DNA from: Mucilaginibacter rivuli
GTDB taxonomy: Bacteria; Bacteroidota; Bacteroidia; Sphingobacteriales; Sphingobacteriaceae
Direction of reading: 5' to 3'
Length of the DNA: 64,000 bases
NCBI RefSeq assembly: GCF_019391655.1
Contig: NZ_JAHXPQ010000003.1
Coordinates: 310,001-374,000 of the forward strand
The position numbers and the translations under genes are program-made. The notes under the pieces were generated by a model that worked only from the letters and a program-made list of their open reading frames with translations, was not told the origin of the DNA and did no database searches. Positions 16,090 through 24,802 of this stretch are shown one piece after another (position 1 is the first letter of the stretch; the number at the start of each line of letters is the position of its first letter).

Positions 16090-16262
16090 ATATTTCGGAT
16101 GTTCAATTTCGAATTTATTTTTGAATGTCCGATTTAATAAAAAGAATAAAATAGTTAAAGAGTTAATAACTTAGTAACTTAATAACAAAAAACTTAAAGC
16201 AAACCTGGAATAGAAAATTCGATATTCAAAATCCGAAATCGAAAATTCGAAATCCGAAATAA
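16090..16262. repeat. word array with inverted arms between iscS and iscU
   Basis: The left arm contains TTTCGGATGTTCAATTTCG and GAATGTCCGATTT. The right arm contains AAAATTCGATATTC, AATCCGAAATCGAAAATTCG and AAATCCGAAAT. A middle segment repeats another word (GTTAAAGAGTTAATAACTTA, then GTAACTTAATAAC). The arms can pair into a long imperfect hairpin. Confidence 0.75.
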
Positions 16263-16271
16263 AAAAAAATC

Positions 16272-16685
16272 ATGGCTTATTCAGATAAAGTAATTGATCA
16301 TTATACCCACCCGCGCAACGTTGGTACTTTAGATAAAAGTAAAAACACTGTGGGTACCGGCCTTGTTGGCGCACCTGAGTGCGGCGACGTAATGCGCCTG
16401 CAAATTGAAGTGAATGCCGATAACGTGATAACCGATGCTAAGTTTAAAACTTTTGGCTGCGGTAGCGCTATCGCATCATCATCATTAGCTACCGAATGGC
16501 TAAAAGGCAAAAGCATTGACGATGCCATGAAGATTGACAACATGGATATTGTTGAAGAATTAGCTTTACCACCGGTAAAAATCCACTGCTCGGTATTAGC
16601 AGAGGACGCTATCAAAGCCGCCATAAACGATTACCGTGTTAAAAACGGTATGGAAGCTTTAGTAAGCGAGAAAGCGCACCACTAA
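16272..16685 (+). CDS. iscU: Fe-S cluster assembly scaffold
   Basis: 137 residues. IscU holds the nascent Fe-S cluster. All three ligand cysteines are present: C37 (PECGD), C63 (TFGCGSA) and C106 (KIHCSVLAE). The LPPVK motif at 99-103, which in other bacteria is bound by the HscA chaperone, is kept although no hscA gene is nearby. The start ATG follows a run of A residues directly after a word array. Confidence 0.97.
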   Translation: MAYSDKVIDHYTHPRNVGTLDKSKNTVGTGLVGAPECGDVMRLQIEVNADNVITDAKFKTFGCGSAIASSSLATEWLKGKSIDDAMKIDNMDIVEELALPPVKIHCSVLAEDAIKAAINDYRVKNGMEALVSEKAHH

Positions 16686-16694
16686 AAAGCAGAA

Positions 16695-16871
16695 GCAAGA
16701 ATCGAGAGTCAAGATGCAAGACATTATTTTGCATACTTAACTCTTGATTCTTGACTTAATAAATAAACAGGAGGTAGTTTCTGTATTTTTTTAAACTATC
16801 TCTTTAAAATTAGTCTTAATAAAGAGCGGTATTGTGTCAGTCTTGATTCTTGCCTCTCACATCTTGATTCT
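16695..16871. repeat. word array with inverted arms between iscU and iscA
   Basis: CAAGAATCGAGAGTCAAGAT (16695 on) is answered by ACTCTTGATTCTTGACT (16740-16756) and again by AGTCTTGATTCTTGCC with ATCTTGATTCT (16839-16871). The word (CTTGATTCTTG) differs from that of the neighbouring iscS-iscU gap. It ends 8 bases before the iscA start. Confidence 0.75.
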
Positions 16872-16879
16872 AAACGAAA

Positions 16880-17206
16880 ATGGTAACTATAACCGATAAA
16901 GCAAAAAACAAGATAGGCCACCTGATGCAGGATGCGGAGATGGATAGTTCGTATTTTTTGCGGGTATCTGTACAGGGCGGCGGCTGTTCGGGGCTGTCCT
17001 ATAATCTTGATTTTGATAACGAAGAAAAAAAGGGCGACCAGTTCTTCGAAGATAATGGTGTTAAAATTTGCCTGGACATGAAATCGTTTTTATACCTGGC
17101 GGGTACCGAGCTTGATTTTAGCGACGGACTTAACGGCAAGGGCTTTAACTTTCATAACCCTAATGCTACGCGTACTTGTGGTTGCGGTGAAAGTTTTTCG
17201 GTATAA
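16880..17206 (+). CDS. iscA: A-type iron-sulfur carrier protein
   Basis: 108 residues, HesB/IscA/SufA family. It carries Fe-S clusters or iron to apoproteins. The three conserved cysteines are C36 (GGGCSGLSY), C100 and C102 (RTCGCGESF). IscA, SufA and ErpA cannot be separated on sequence alone; the neighbours iscS and iscU favour IscA. It ends with a clear terminator at 17234. Confidence 0.93.
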   Translation: MVTITDKAKNKIGHLMQDAEMDSSYFLRVSVQGGGCSGLSYNLDFDNEEKKGDQFFEDNGVKICLDMKSFLYLAGTELDFSDGLNGKGFNFHNPNATRTCGCGESFSV

Positions 17207-17233
17207 GTTTTACAAGTGTTTTAAATAGGTAAG

Positions 17234-17263
17234 CAGGGCATCAAGTAATTGGTGCCCTGTTTG
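17234..17263 (+). terminator. rho-independent terminator after iscA
   Basis: CAGGGCA (17234-17240) pairs with TGCCCTG (17253-17259) around a 12-base loop, then TTTGCGTTT. It closes the isc cluster. Confidence 0.75.
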
Positions 17264-17289
17264 CGTTTACGGGCAGATTAAACCTGTAA

Positions 17290-18279
17290 TTATTTCAACT
17301 TATACACCATATCAAACGAAAATGGATTGGTATTACCTGTAGGACGCTCATTATAGGCCGAAAAGATGATGAGCTTATTATCATGATCAATACCGGGGAG
17401 GGCTTGCCCTATGGCTTTTTTTACACCTTCAAACTCCTGCTTCAGGGCAACAGTATCTCGTACATCAACCTTAGTTACATATTTTACCGTAGGGACATAT
17501 CCTCCACCCTTTTGCGTTTGTGTCATAATACGGAATATCTGCGGTTTTGATGGGATAGGTATCAATATCGGAAACTTGAACTTCTGGTATGCTTCGGCCG
17601 ATACCAGGCTGTAATAATCGCCAATCTGTTTCTCGTTGGGATATTCCCATATTTGCGATGGGCGCAGGCATTTGGTAGCCAGTTCCATATTGTTCACGGC
17701 ATTTACCAGGTAACCTTTTTTATACTGCTCGTTAGCAAAAGCCAGCAACTCGGGCGCATTTTTGCCGTTAATACTGTAATGGCCAATATCAAGGCTGGTT
17801 ATCTTCCAGCCATAATCCAGCTTGCTATAGGCAACGTTAAGCAACCATTTATCATCGCCGTTTTCAAGCAGCATTAATGATAGGTAGCTTTCGCTGGTTA
17901 CGGAGTGGTAACCCAATTTATAGGCCTTATTGGCGGGTTTGATCTCATCGTTATGGCCCGGGTTGGTGTTGTGTATATAGTATTCGTCCAGCAGGGTATA
18001 TTTACCGCTTTTGGTGTTGTTGCCAATCTGGTCGGCTGTTCTTTTATAGTCATTATTTTCGAGCATTTCTTTAGCCATCAATGCTTCTATGTCCTGTAGT
18101 TTACCATCTTTGGCGGCAGCAAAAAGCTGATCGTCCAACTGGTGTATCTTATCACGTGTACTGCTGTTTATCTTGTCGTTTTGATAGATGCCCGGCGGCT
18201 GGCTGCTTTCGCATCCCGGCAAGGTAAATATAAGGGTTAACAAGGTAAGCAATTGAAACAAGGGAGTTCTCAGGTTCAT
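17290..18279 (-). CDS. lipoprotein of unknown function
   Basis: 329 residues. The N terminus is a lipoprotein signal with lipobox LPGC (LTLLTLIFTLPGCESSQPPG). The first 150 residues resemble a tandem DUF-type alpha/beta ligand domain with no named family that I recognise (KIHQLDDQLFAAAKDGKLQD, ESYLSLMLLENGDDKWLLN). A C-terminal portion is rich in aromatic residues (RPTGNTNPFSFDMVYKLK). It lies convergent to iscA and stands alone. Confidence 0.75.
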   Translation of the reverse strand: MNLRTPLFQLLTLLTLIFTLPGCESSQPPGIYQNDKINSSTRDKIHQLDDQLFAAAKDGKLQDIEALMAKEMLENNDYKRTADQIGNNTKSGKYTLLDEYYIHNTNPGHNDEIKPANKAYKLGYHSVTSESYLSLMLLENGDDKWLLNVAYSKLDYGWKITSLDIGHYSINGKNAPELLAFANEQYKKGYLVNAVNNMELATKCLRPSQIWEYPNEKQIGDYYSLVSAEAYQKFKFPILIPIPSKPQIFRIMTQTQKGGGYVPTVKYVTKVDVRDTVALKQEFEGVKKAIGQALPGIDHDNKLIIFSAYNERPTGNTNPFSFDMVYKLK

Positions 18280-18369
18280 GAGCTAATGGTTTTTAGTTAA
18301 TCAAATATGTATATATTTTTGTTATTTTGGCATAATGGCTACTACAATTTTCAAACATAATTATAAACA

Positions 18370-18798
18370 ATGAGTACCCTACAACCCTTCCACATTGCTA
18401 TACCTGTTCATGACCTGGAAGCGGCACGAAAATTTTACCGCGAGGTGCTCAACTGCCCCGAGGGCCGCAGCGATACTTTATGGACCGATTTTAACCTGTA
18501 CGGCCACCAACTGGTTATCCACTATAAACCTAAACCCGCAGTTGAGGTACCGCAACACCATAACCCGGTTGATGGGCACGATGTGCCTATCCCCCATTAT
18601 GGTGTTGTTTTAACATGGGATGCCTGGCACGAGTTGGAGGCACGGTTAAGGCAGCACAATATTAAATTTGTAATAGAGCCCGGTATACGCTTTAAAGGTA
18701 AGCCCGGCGAACAGGCGACGATGTTTTTTTTAGACCCGAGCGGCAACGCGCTGGAGTTTAAGGCTTTTAAAGACATAAGTCAGTTGTTCGCAGTTTAA
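18370..18798 (+). CDS. VOC-family (glyoxalase-like) protein
   Basis: 142 residues with two betaalphabetabetabeta units. The first runs from [17 protein letters not shown], the second to [18 protein letters not shown]. The conserved metal-ligand pattern (H in FHIAI, H/E in the C-terminal strands) suggests a glyoxalase I or extradiol-dioxygenase-type fold, but the substrate is unknown. A TATTTTTG -7 box is at 18314-18321. Confidence 0.85.
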   Translation: MSTLQPFHIAIPVHDLEAARKFYREVLNCPEGRSDTLWTDFNLYGHQLVIHYKPKPAVEVPQHHNPVDGHDVPIPHYGVVLTWDAWHELEARLRQHNIKFVIEPGIRFKGKPGEQATMFFLDPSGNALEFKAFKDISQLFAV

Positions 18799-18816
18799 AT
18801 TAATAAAACCTACAAT

Positions 18817-19467
18817 GTGATGAACATACAACCAGGCCCTAACAAAAAATTCTTAGCCGCTATAGTACTCATCAGTATATTTGCTTTGATAGCGCAATTA
18901 TGCCTGAGTATACAAAACCGGCCCCATTCGGTTTCTCTTACCGAAGCCGTTATACGCTACTTCAGTTTTTTTACCATCGAGAGCAATATTTTGGTATCGC
19001 TTTGTTGTTGCGCGGTGTTGCTCGCCCCGGTATCTGCTTGGGGCAGATTCTTTTACAAGTCCAATACGCAATCGGCAGTGGCAGTTTACATTTTTGTGGT
19101 GGGACTGGTATACAATACCGTACTGAGACAGATATGGAATCCTACCGGCTTGCAAAAACTTGTAGATGAACTGCTGCATGTTGGCGTGCCGGTGTTATTT
19201 GTGATGTACTGGTTTTTTTACGTGCCGAAAGATACGCTGAAATGGAACATTACTTTATGGCTCATATTTCCGACTGCATATGCGGTTTACAGTTTTATAC
19301 GCGGTGCTTTTACAGGCTATTACCCTTATCCGTTTATGGATGTAAATAAGCTGGGCACACAGACGGTAATACTGAATACCTGCGGCCTGGTATTAGGGTT
19401 TATGGTGGTCTGTTTGCTGGCGGTTGCCATCGGGAAGTTCATCGCACCTAAAAATATACCAGGTTAA
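18817..19467 (+). CDS. Pr6Pr/FAR-17a-like membrane protein
   Basis: 216 residues with six predicted membrane helices (for example FLAAIVLISIFALIAQLCL at about 12-30). The pattern of six helices with conserved IRYFSFFTIESNILV and FMYWFFYVPKDTLKW-like loops matches the Pr6Pr family, related to human AIG1/ADTRP hydrolases of lipid esters. The enzymatic function in bacteria is not established. It follows the VOC gene by 18 bases, so it may be co-transcribed. Confidence 0.8.
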   Translation: MMNIQPGPNKKFLAAIVLISIFALIAQLCLSIQNRPHSVSLTEAVIRYFSFFTIESNILVSLCCCAVLLAPVSAWGRFFYKSNTQSAVAVYIFVVGLVYNTVLRQIWNPTGLQKLVDELLHVGVPVLFVMYWFFYVPKDTLKWNITLWLIFPTAYAVYSFIRGAFTGYYPYPFMDVNKLGTQTVILNTCGLVLGFMVVCLLAVAIGKFIAPKNIPG

Positions 19468-19533
19468 ATAATCGAAACAATACCGCTCCGCTCCTGTTGT
19501 CTTATCATTAGTATACCTAATAAACAAAATGTT

Positions 19534-19824
19534 ATGGATAAGATAAGGAAATTTGATTTGATGGAGAAGATTGTCCACGAATTAGAGGATTTAAAGAACA
19601 GCCAGACCGCCTTGGTGCAAAAGCTGGCCAAAATAGAAGTGGACAATATTGAACTGGGCGACAAGCGCCTGGATAAAGACCTGCCGGATATGCACCAGCG
19701 TGTAGCCGACAACCTTGATGCTGTTAAAGGCATACTGGAGTACTTTGCCGGGCAAACCGAGGAGTATAACAACAAGAACAACATTGCTGCCCTTAAAGAG
19801 CAGGAAACAATAAACAACTTATAA
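19534..19824 (+). CDS. small coiled-coil protein, unknown function
   Basis: 96 residues, almost entirely alpha-helical and charged (KIVHELEDLKNSQTALVQKL, NLDAVKGILEYFAGQTEEYN). It has no signal peptide and no recognised family. It could be a small regulator or a structural helical protein. It lies 66 bases after the Pr6Pr gene. Confidence 0.6.
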   Translation: MDKIRKFDLMEKIVHELEDLKNSQTALVQKLAKIEVDNIELGDKRLDKDLPDMHQRVADNLDAVKGILEYFAGQTEEYNNKNNIAALKEQETINNL

Positions 19825-19891
19825 TATCCCTGTAGTTGATAAGGGGCTCCGTGCCTATGCGGAGCCTTATGTTAAACTTAAAACTGATGCC

Positions 19892-20323
19892 ATGGCAAGC
19901 AACATGATAGCAGAAACCCACATTAGCATAAACGCCCCGGCAGCTAAAGTTTGGGAAGCGATAACCACCCCATCGCAAATAAAGAAATACCTGATGGGTA
20001 CCAATGTAAAAACCGACTGGAAAGAAGGTAGCCCAATTGAATACGAGGGTGAGTACAATGGCAAAAAATATCATGATAAGGGTATGATCAAGAATATCAT
20101 CCCCGAAAGCCTGTTTCAAAGTACCTACTGGAGTTCAATGGGCGGTAAAGAAGATAAGCCCGAAAACTACAACCTGGTAACCTACATGCTATCTCAAAAA
20201 AGTGGTAAAACTACGGTTACGCTCACGCAGGATAACGTGCACTCGGCAAAAGAAAAGGAACATGCTACACAAAACTGGGCCATGGTTTTAAAAAAGCTTA
20301 AAGAGGTGGTTGAAACAGAATAA
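19892..20323 (+). CDS. SRPBCC (AHSA1-like) domain protein
   Basis: 143 residues with the START/AHSA1 helix-grip pattern, from ISINAPAAKVWEAITTPSQI to the C-terminal helix WAMVLKKLKEVVETE. Such proteins bind hydrophobic ligands in a cavity; no enzyme activity can be assigned. It belongs to a run of small plus-strand genes (18370-20802). Confidence 0.8.
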   Translation: MASNMIAETHISINAPAAKVWEAITTPSQIKKYLMGTNVKTDWKEGSPIEYEGEYNGKKYHDKGMIKNIIPESLFQSTYWSSMGGKEDKPENYNLVTYMLSQKSGKTTVTLTQDNVHSAKEKEHATQNWAMVLKKLKEVVETE

Positions 20324-20376
20324 ACCATTGTAAATGTGATAGAGATAGGCTATTTTTAACTATCAATCCCATTACA

Positions 20377-20802
20377 ATGGCCAAAAACAAAACCACCGAA
20401 ACCGAGGTAAGTGTTGACGACTTTATCAGCGATATACCCGATGAGCGTAAACGTGCCGATAGTTACAAGATGATAGCCATGTGCAAAGAGGTTACCGGCT
20501 TTGATGCGAAAATGTGGGGACCAAGCATCATCGGCTTTGGCACGTACCATTACAAATATGAAAGCGGCCATGAGGGTGATATGCCCATAGCCGCGTTCTC
20601 ACCACGTAAAGATGCCATCAGTATTTACTTGTGTTCTGGCTTTAAGCGCCGCCAGGAACTGTCTGCACAACTGGGTAAGTACAAAGACAAAGGCGGCCGT
20701 GGCTGTATCTACATCAAAAAGTTGGATGATGTAAATATGGATATACTTAAAGAAATGTACATAGCTTCAATGAAACAGGTACTCGAAGAGTTTCGCGGAT
20801 AG
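20377..20802 (+). CDS. DUF1801 family protein
   Basis: 141 residues. The N terminus VDDFISDIPDERKRADSY and the middle segment MWGPSIIGFGTYHYKY match DUF1801, a small soluble family whose structure resembles a SRPBCC/YdhG-like fold. It is often found beside SRPBCC genes, as here. Biochemical role unknown. Confidence 0.85.
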   Translation: MAKNKTTETEVSVDDFISDIPDERKRADSYKMIAMCKEVTGFDAKMWGPSIIGFGTYHYKYESGHEGDMPIAAFSPRKDAISIYLCSGFKRRQELSAQLGKYKDKGGRGCIYIKKLDDVNMDILKEMYIASMKQVLEEFRG

Positions 20803-20804
20803 CT

Positions 20805-21233
20805 TTACTGCAAGTACGGGTTTCTATAATTTACATCGGCCCTTTTTGGGTCAAAGTGCAGGTTTGGTGTTAACCAATATAATAAGATCACCCTTGAATA
20901 CCTGAAGTTAATTGGTGATAACGCAAAGGCCGAACCCAACAACACTACAATGTAAAACCATGGGTTTTCACTTTGGGTTAGTGTGTAAGTGGCTACTGCG
21001 AGCGTAACAAGCAGCGCTACATTCATTGCATAACTAACAAACATGGCCACATAAAAATAACCCGGCTCTGTTTCAAACTTAAAGCCGCAGTGCGGGCAAT
21101 TATCATTCATTTTTTGGCCTTTAAAACCATATATACTATTGGCAAACATATTGCCTGTTCTGCATTTGGGGCATTTGGCATGTATAGCGGCTTTCCATTC
21201 TGAGTTAACTAAACTGAGTTCCTGAGTTTTCAT
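20805..21233 (-). CDS. DUF983 family membrane protein with zinc ribbon
   Basis: 142 residues. A CxxC pair at C21/C24 (CPKCRTG) and another at C46/C49 (CPHCG) form a zinc-ribbon N-terminal domain, followed by two hydrophobic segments (about 58-82 and 90-110). DUF983 proteins are often near cytochrome oxidase genes in other bacteria; no such gene is here. It ends two bases after the convergent DUF1801 stop. Confidence 0.88.
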   Translation of the reverse strand: MKTQELSLVNSEWKAAIHAKCPKCRTGNMFANSIYGFKGQKMNDNCPHCGFKFETEPGYFYVAMFVSYAMNVALLVTLAVATYTLTQSENPWFYIVVLLGSAFALSPINFRYSRVILLYWLTPNLHFDPKRADVNYRNPYLQ

Positions 21234-21240
21234 GGTATTA

Positions 21241-22113
21241 TTATTTTAGTGCTTGTTTCTTAAATTCTTCGGGGGTTAGCCCTGTTTGTTTTTTGAAAAA
21301 TTTAGTAAAGTAAGAGTTATCGGCAAAGTTGAGTTTGCCTGCAATCTCGGCAATGCTGAGGCTGTGGTTCACCAACATCCGTTTAGCTTCGAGGGCTATG
21401 CGGTTACGTATCACTTCGCCTGCAGGTATGCCCAATACATTATTGCAAAGGGCATTTAAATGGTTGGGCGTAATATAGAGCAACGCGGCATACTCTTTTG
21501 GCAGCTTTAGGGTTGTGTAGTTCTGCTCTATCAGTTTTTGGAAGCTTTTAAGTAAGGTATAATTGTAAGAAGTAACATCGCCGGGTTGCTGCCCTTTGTT
21601 AAGCCTGCCAATGGTAATAAACAATTGCAGCATTAACGCCTTAACCATATCTAAACCTAAATGTTGGTTGTTTTCACTTTCGTGGATGATATGCTCAAAG
21701 ATGTTTTTTATTGGTGTGTGCAGCTCGGTTGGGATATCTACCACGGCATCATTAAGCGTACCGCTGAAGAAGGAAAACTGCTCCAGGTAGTCGGGCTTTA
21801 ACAAAAATGAATGAAAGAAAGGCACCGAAAAGTTGATGACATAGCCATCAACTTTGCCTTCAAAGCTCCAGCTGTGCACCTGCCCGGGTATCATAAAATA
21901 AACCTGATAAGGCCTTACAACAAAGCTTTGAAAATCGATAGCATGCGTGCCGCCACCCTCTGTAAAAAGCACCAGGTGGTAAAAGGTATGCTTATGAGCC
22001 ATGTGCAGGTTTTTATGAACCTGCAGGTATGGGGCAAACCTGCTGATGAGGATATCCTCCTGCTTAAATTGGGATAAGGTACAGATGTCGTATACAGGAA
22101 AATCTTTCTTCAT
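21241..22113 (-). CDS. AraC-family transcriptional regulator
   Basis: 290 residues. The N-terminal half is a cupin sensor (KHTFYHLVLFTEGGGTHAID, SFVVRPYQVYFMIPGQVHSW). The C terminus has two helix-turn-helix motifs (KEYAALLYITPNHLNALCNN and IAGKLNFADNSYFTKFFKKQ, then TGLTPEEFK). It is divergent from the DsbA-family gene, 145 bases apart, and may regulate it. It lies 7 bases from the DUF983 gene, on the same strand. Confidence 0.9.
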   Translation of the reverse strand: MKKDFPVYDICTLSQFKQEDILISRFAPYLQVHKNLHMAHKHTFYHLVLFTEGGGTHAIDFQSFVVRPYQVYFMIPGQVHSWSFEGKVDGYVINFSVPFFHSFLLKPDYLEQFSFFSGTLNDAVVDIPTELHTPIKNIFEHIIHESENNQHLGLDMVKALMLQLFITIGRLNKGQQPGDVTSYNYTLLKSFQKLIEQNYTTLKLPKEYAALLYITPNHLNALCNNVLGIPAGEVIRNRIALEAKRMLVNHSLSIAEIAGKLNFADNSYFTKFFKKQTGLTPEEFKKQALK

Positions 22114-22251
22114 AACACAACAAAGGTAAGTAAGTATGTGGTTACCTGAATGGTATTAGATGTGTGATTTATGGTACTATTTACTGATTGCAAAAATTAA
22201 CTGTATAATTTAATCTTACAACTGCACGACATTTATCCTCCCCTGCTATCC

Positions 22252-22259
22252 TACCTTTG
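22252..22259 (+). promoter_or_regulatory. -7 promoter box of the dsbA-like gene
   Basis: TACCTTTG matches TAnnTTTG. A GTG at 22259 overlaps this box, so it cannot be the start; the next ATG at 22277 is preferred. The -33 region (CATTT at 22230-22234) is weak. Confidence 0.5.
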
Positions 22260-22276
22260 TGCAAAACAAACAAGCA

Positions 22277-23002
22277 ATGGCATCAGCAAAAATGAAGGTA
22301 GAGGTATGGAGTGATATTATGTGCCCCTTCTGCTATATAGGTAAACGGAATTATGAAAGTGCACTGGCACAATTTGCAGGCAGTAAGGATATAGAAATAG
22401 AATGGAAAAGCTTCCAGCTTGACCCTACTATACCCGAGCAAACAGGCGAAAAACAGAATGTTTACGAATACCTTGCCGAGCGCAAAGGGATGAGTTATGA
22501 ACAATCGGTTAAGATGCATGAGAATGTGGTGGAGATAGCCAAACACGCCGGACTGGCCTATAATTTTGATAAGGCCATTGTTGCCAACTCGTTCAGCGCG
22601 CATAAAATGATACAACTTGCTAAAACCAAAAGCTTAGGCGATGCCGCCGAAGAACGCCTGTTTTATGCCTACTTTACTGAAGGTAAAGACTTTGGCGATA
22701 TTGAAACCCTGGTACAATTAGGTACCGAAATTGGCCTTGATGAAGCTGCCATCCGCACAGCCGTAAACAGCGAAGATTATGCTAAAAAAGTACGGGCCGA
22801 TGTTGCTGAAGCACGTAACCTTGGCGGTGGCGGTGTGCCGTTCTTTGTGTTTAACCGCAAATATGCCATATCGGGTGCTCAGCCGCCAGAAGCTTTCCTG
22901 CAAACGCTGGATAAATCATTCGGCGAATGGCGGGCGGATAATCCGGCAAGCCCTTTTGAAGTAAGCGAGGGCCCGAGCTGCACGCCGGAAGGTTGTGATT
23001 AA
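22277..23002 (+). CDS. DsbA-family (FrnE-like) oxidoreductase
   Basis: 241 residues from the ATG at 22277; a longer GTG start would overlap the promoter. It has a thioredoxin fold with the active-site pair C16-x-x-C19 in DIMCPFCYIG and the FrnE-type end GPSCTPEGCD with an extra cysteine pair. No signal peptide, so it is cytosolic and probably a polyketide/disulfide-type isomerase homologue. The AraC regulator upstream and divergent may control it. Confidence 0.9.
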   Translation: MASAKMKVEVWSDIMCPFCYIGKRNYESALAQFAGSKDIEIEWKSFQLDPTIPEQTGEKQNVYEYLAERKGMSYEQSVKMHENVVEIAKHAGLAYNFDKAIVANSFSAHKMIQLAKTKSLGDAAEERLFYAYFTEGKDFGDIETLVQLGTEIGLDEAAIRTAVNSEDYAKKVRADVAEARNLGGGGVPFFVFNRKYAISGAQPPEAFLQTLDKSFGEWRADNPASPFEVSEGPSCTPEGCD

Positions 23003-23598
23003 ACCATAGTACGAAAAGTAAGGTTCACCCTCGGTGTTGTTACCTTTTTGGTTTTAGGTAACGAATGTAACCAATGAGTTTGTGTAGTACCTTTCATCAC
23101 CAATAGGCTGCCATGTTCTAACATAAGCGACACACCCTCCTTTGTTTCGCGATGCTTAAGCGCGAATTTACGTTCGGCACCAAAGCTTAACGAAGCTATG
23201 GTACTATCCTTACCCAACGACTTTTCATCATCACTATGCCAGGCCATACCTTCATCACCATTATGGTACAGGTTAAGCAGGCATGAGTTATAGATGGTAG
23301 TGGTATGTTGTTCAACAATGGCTTTCAGTTCAAGCAATTCCTTCGTCCAGGGTAAAGCATGGCGTGTAGTGCCCGAGTAAGCGTAAGAGTAATTCGCATT
23401 GCCATACCAGGCCACTTTACGTTTGGTAATAATGTGCTTGCCGAATATGATGGCTTCGTCGTTTTTCCAGGCTATATCGGTGAGCAGTTTTTTTAAATAA
23501 TAATCAGCATGTAGTTTATCCACCATTTTGCCATAATAATTTACTTCGCCACCATAGGGCAGCAGGTTAGCAATTGTTTCTGCAGCGAATAGATCCAT
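22999..23598 (-). CDS. alkB: AlkB-type 2-oxoglutarate/Fe(II) dioxygenase
   Basis: 199 residues from MDLFAAETIANLLPY; a longer in-frame extension would overlap the ada-like gene. It repairs N-alkylated bases by oxidative demethylation. Iron ligands H121 and D123 (WHSDDEKSL) and H178 in WLHSLPK are present, as are the 2-oxoglutarate arginines R190 and R196 (RVNLTFR). Its start is one base from the stop of the upstream ada-like gene, and its stop overlaps the convergent dsbA-like gene by 4 bases. The tight pairing with ada suggests alkylation-induced co-expression. Confidence 0.93.
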   Translation of the reverse strand: MDLFAAETIANLLPYGGEVNYYGKMVDKLHADYYLKKLLTDIAWKNDEAIIFGKHIITKRKVAWYGNANYSYAYSGTTRHALPWTKELLELKAIVEQHTTTIYNSCLLNLYHNGDEGMAWHSDDEKSLGKDSTIASLSFGAERKFALKHRETKEGVSLMLEHGSLLVMKGTTQTHWLHSLPKTKKVTTPRVNLTFRTMV

Positions 23599-23599
23599 C

Positions 23600-24460
23600 T
23601 TATGCCTGCTGTTGAAAGTTAGATACCCGTGCCGCTTCCCAACCAATAATGGCCGTTTTGCGTGGGCTTCCCCAATGGTACTCTCCTATCTCGCCGGTCG
23701 AGCGTATCACACGGTGACAAGGGATAAGCAATGCCACAGGGTTATCGGCCACGGCGGACCCTACCGCACGTGATGCACGGGGATTATCAACCTTGCCTGC
23801 CAATTGCGAGTAGGTGGTCAATCCCCCCATGGGTACTTTAAGCAAAGTTTCCCATACTTTAAGTTGAAAGGCAGTACCCTTAAGGTGTAGTTTTATTTCG
23901 CCCAGCTTCTCCCAATCCTGCGTGAAGATAAAGATGGCATTTTGTTGTATGGTATCTGTTAATTGCTGGTAGACGGCGTTGGGGAAACGTTTTTTCAAAT
24001 CCGCGAAAGCATCCTCGTCACCCTTATCGGCAAAAGCCATGTGGCAAATTCCCTTGGTGGTTGATGCTACGATGAGCGTGCCGAAAGGACTTTCTACAAA
24101 ACTGTAATTGATGTTAAGCTCCTGCCCGCCATTTTTATATTCGCCGGGCGTCATTCCTTCAACTTTAATGAAAAGGTCATGCAGGCGGCCGGTACCTGAT
24201 AAACCCGTTTCGTAAGCAGCATCAAACAGCGATGCCTGCTGTTCTTTCAGGATGGTTTTGGCATGCTCAACACTCAGGTATTGCAGAAATTGCTTAGGCG
24301 TAACGCCCGCCCAATCTTTAAACATCCGCTGAAAGTGAAAGGGGCTAAGGTTAACATGAGCTGCCGCCTCATCCAAACTGGGTTGACGTTTATAGTTGAG
24401 CTTCAGGTAATCTATAGCTTGCGCTATGCGATGATAATCCATATGCTGTTGTGTTTCCAT
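23600..24460 (-). CDS. ada: Ada-like AraC regulator / methylated-DNA-cysteine methyltransferase
   Basis: 286 residues. Residues 1-108 are an AraC HTH (HVNLSPFHFQRMFKDWAGVT). Residues 115-280 are an O6-methylguanine-DNA methyltransferase with the acceptor C248 in PCHRV and the substrate-binding LPNAV-like and YSQLA segments. Canonical Ada also has an N-terminal zinc cysteine domain that senses methyl phosphotriesters; that domain is missing here, so the protein would sense damage differently or act mainly as a repair enzyme. The alkB-like gene follows directly. Confidence 0.9.
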   Translation of the reverse strand: METQQHMDYHRIAQAIDYLKLNYKRQPSLDEAAAHVNLSPFHFQRMFKDWAGVTPKQFLQYLSVEHAKTILKEQQASLFDAAYETGLSGTGRLHDLFIKVEGMTPGEYKNGGQELNINYSFVESPFGTLIVASTTKGICHMAFADKGDEDAFADLKKRFPNAVYQQLTDTIQQNAIFIFTQDWEKLGEIKLHLKGTAFQLKVWETLLKVPMGGLTTYSQLAGKVDNPRASRAVGSAVADNPVALLIPCHRVIRSTGEIGEYHWGSPRKTAIIGWEAARVSNFQQQA

Positions 24461-24532
24461 ATCCTTATTGTTTATGGTAACAAAAGTACTGCGGGTGTGG
24501 TTAGGTTAAAACCCGATTCTTGCGGAGTTGGA

Positions 24533-24754
24533 TTACGGTTTGCTATTCGTTTGGTGGTATATTGAATACCTACCGGCAGTTTCAGCACTTGCGTGGGGAC
24601 TAAACGGTTTATGAGTAATAATAGCCTTGCTCATAGTCATCTGTACTTTATACAGCCGGGTAGCCATTTCAAAACGTTCCTTATAAGTACGCTTTAAAGC
24701 TTCTTTTAAAAGCTCAATTTCGGCTTCATCAAAAGTTTTGTCCGTTTTATCCAT
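24533..24754 (-). CDS. small protein of unknown function
   Basis: 73 residues, charged and helical (EAEIELLKEALKRTYKERFE, then MATRLYKVQMTMSKAIITHK). It lies between ada and rpoN on the same strand. Its helix resembles short Bacteroidetes proteins that I cannot name. The call rests on length and sensible composition only. Confidence 0.5.
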   Translation of the reverse strand: MDKTDKTFDEAEIELLKEALKRTYKERFEMATRLYKVQMTMSKAIITHKPFSPHASAETAGRYSIYHQTNSKP

Positions 24755-24802
24755 AATGCAAGTGCTTATAGCTATCTCAAACTTACAAAAAAGACCGCTC
24801 TT

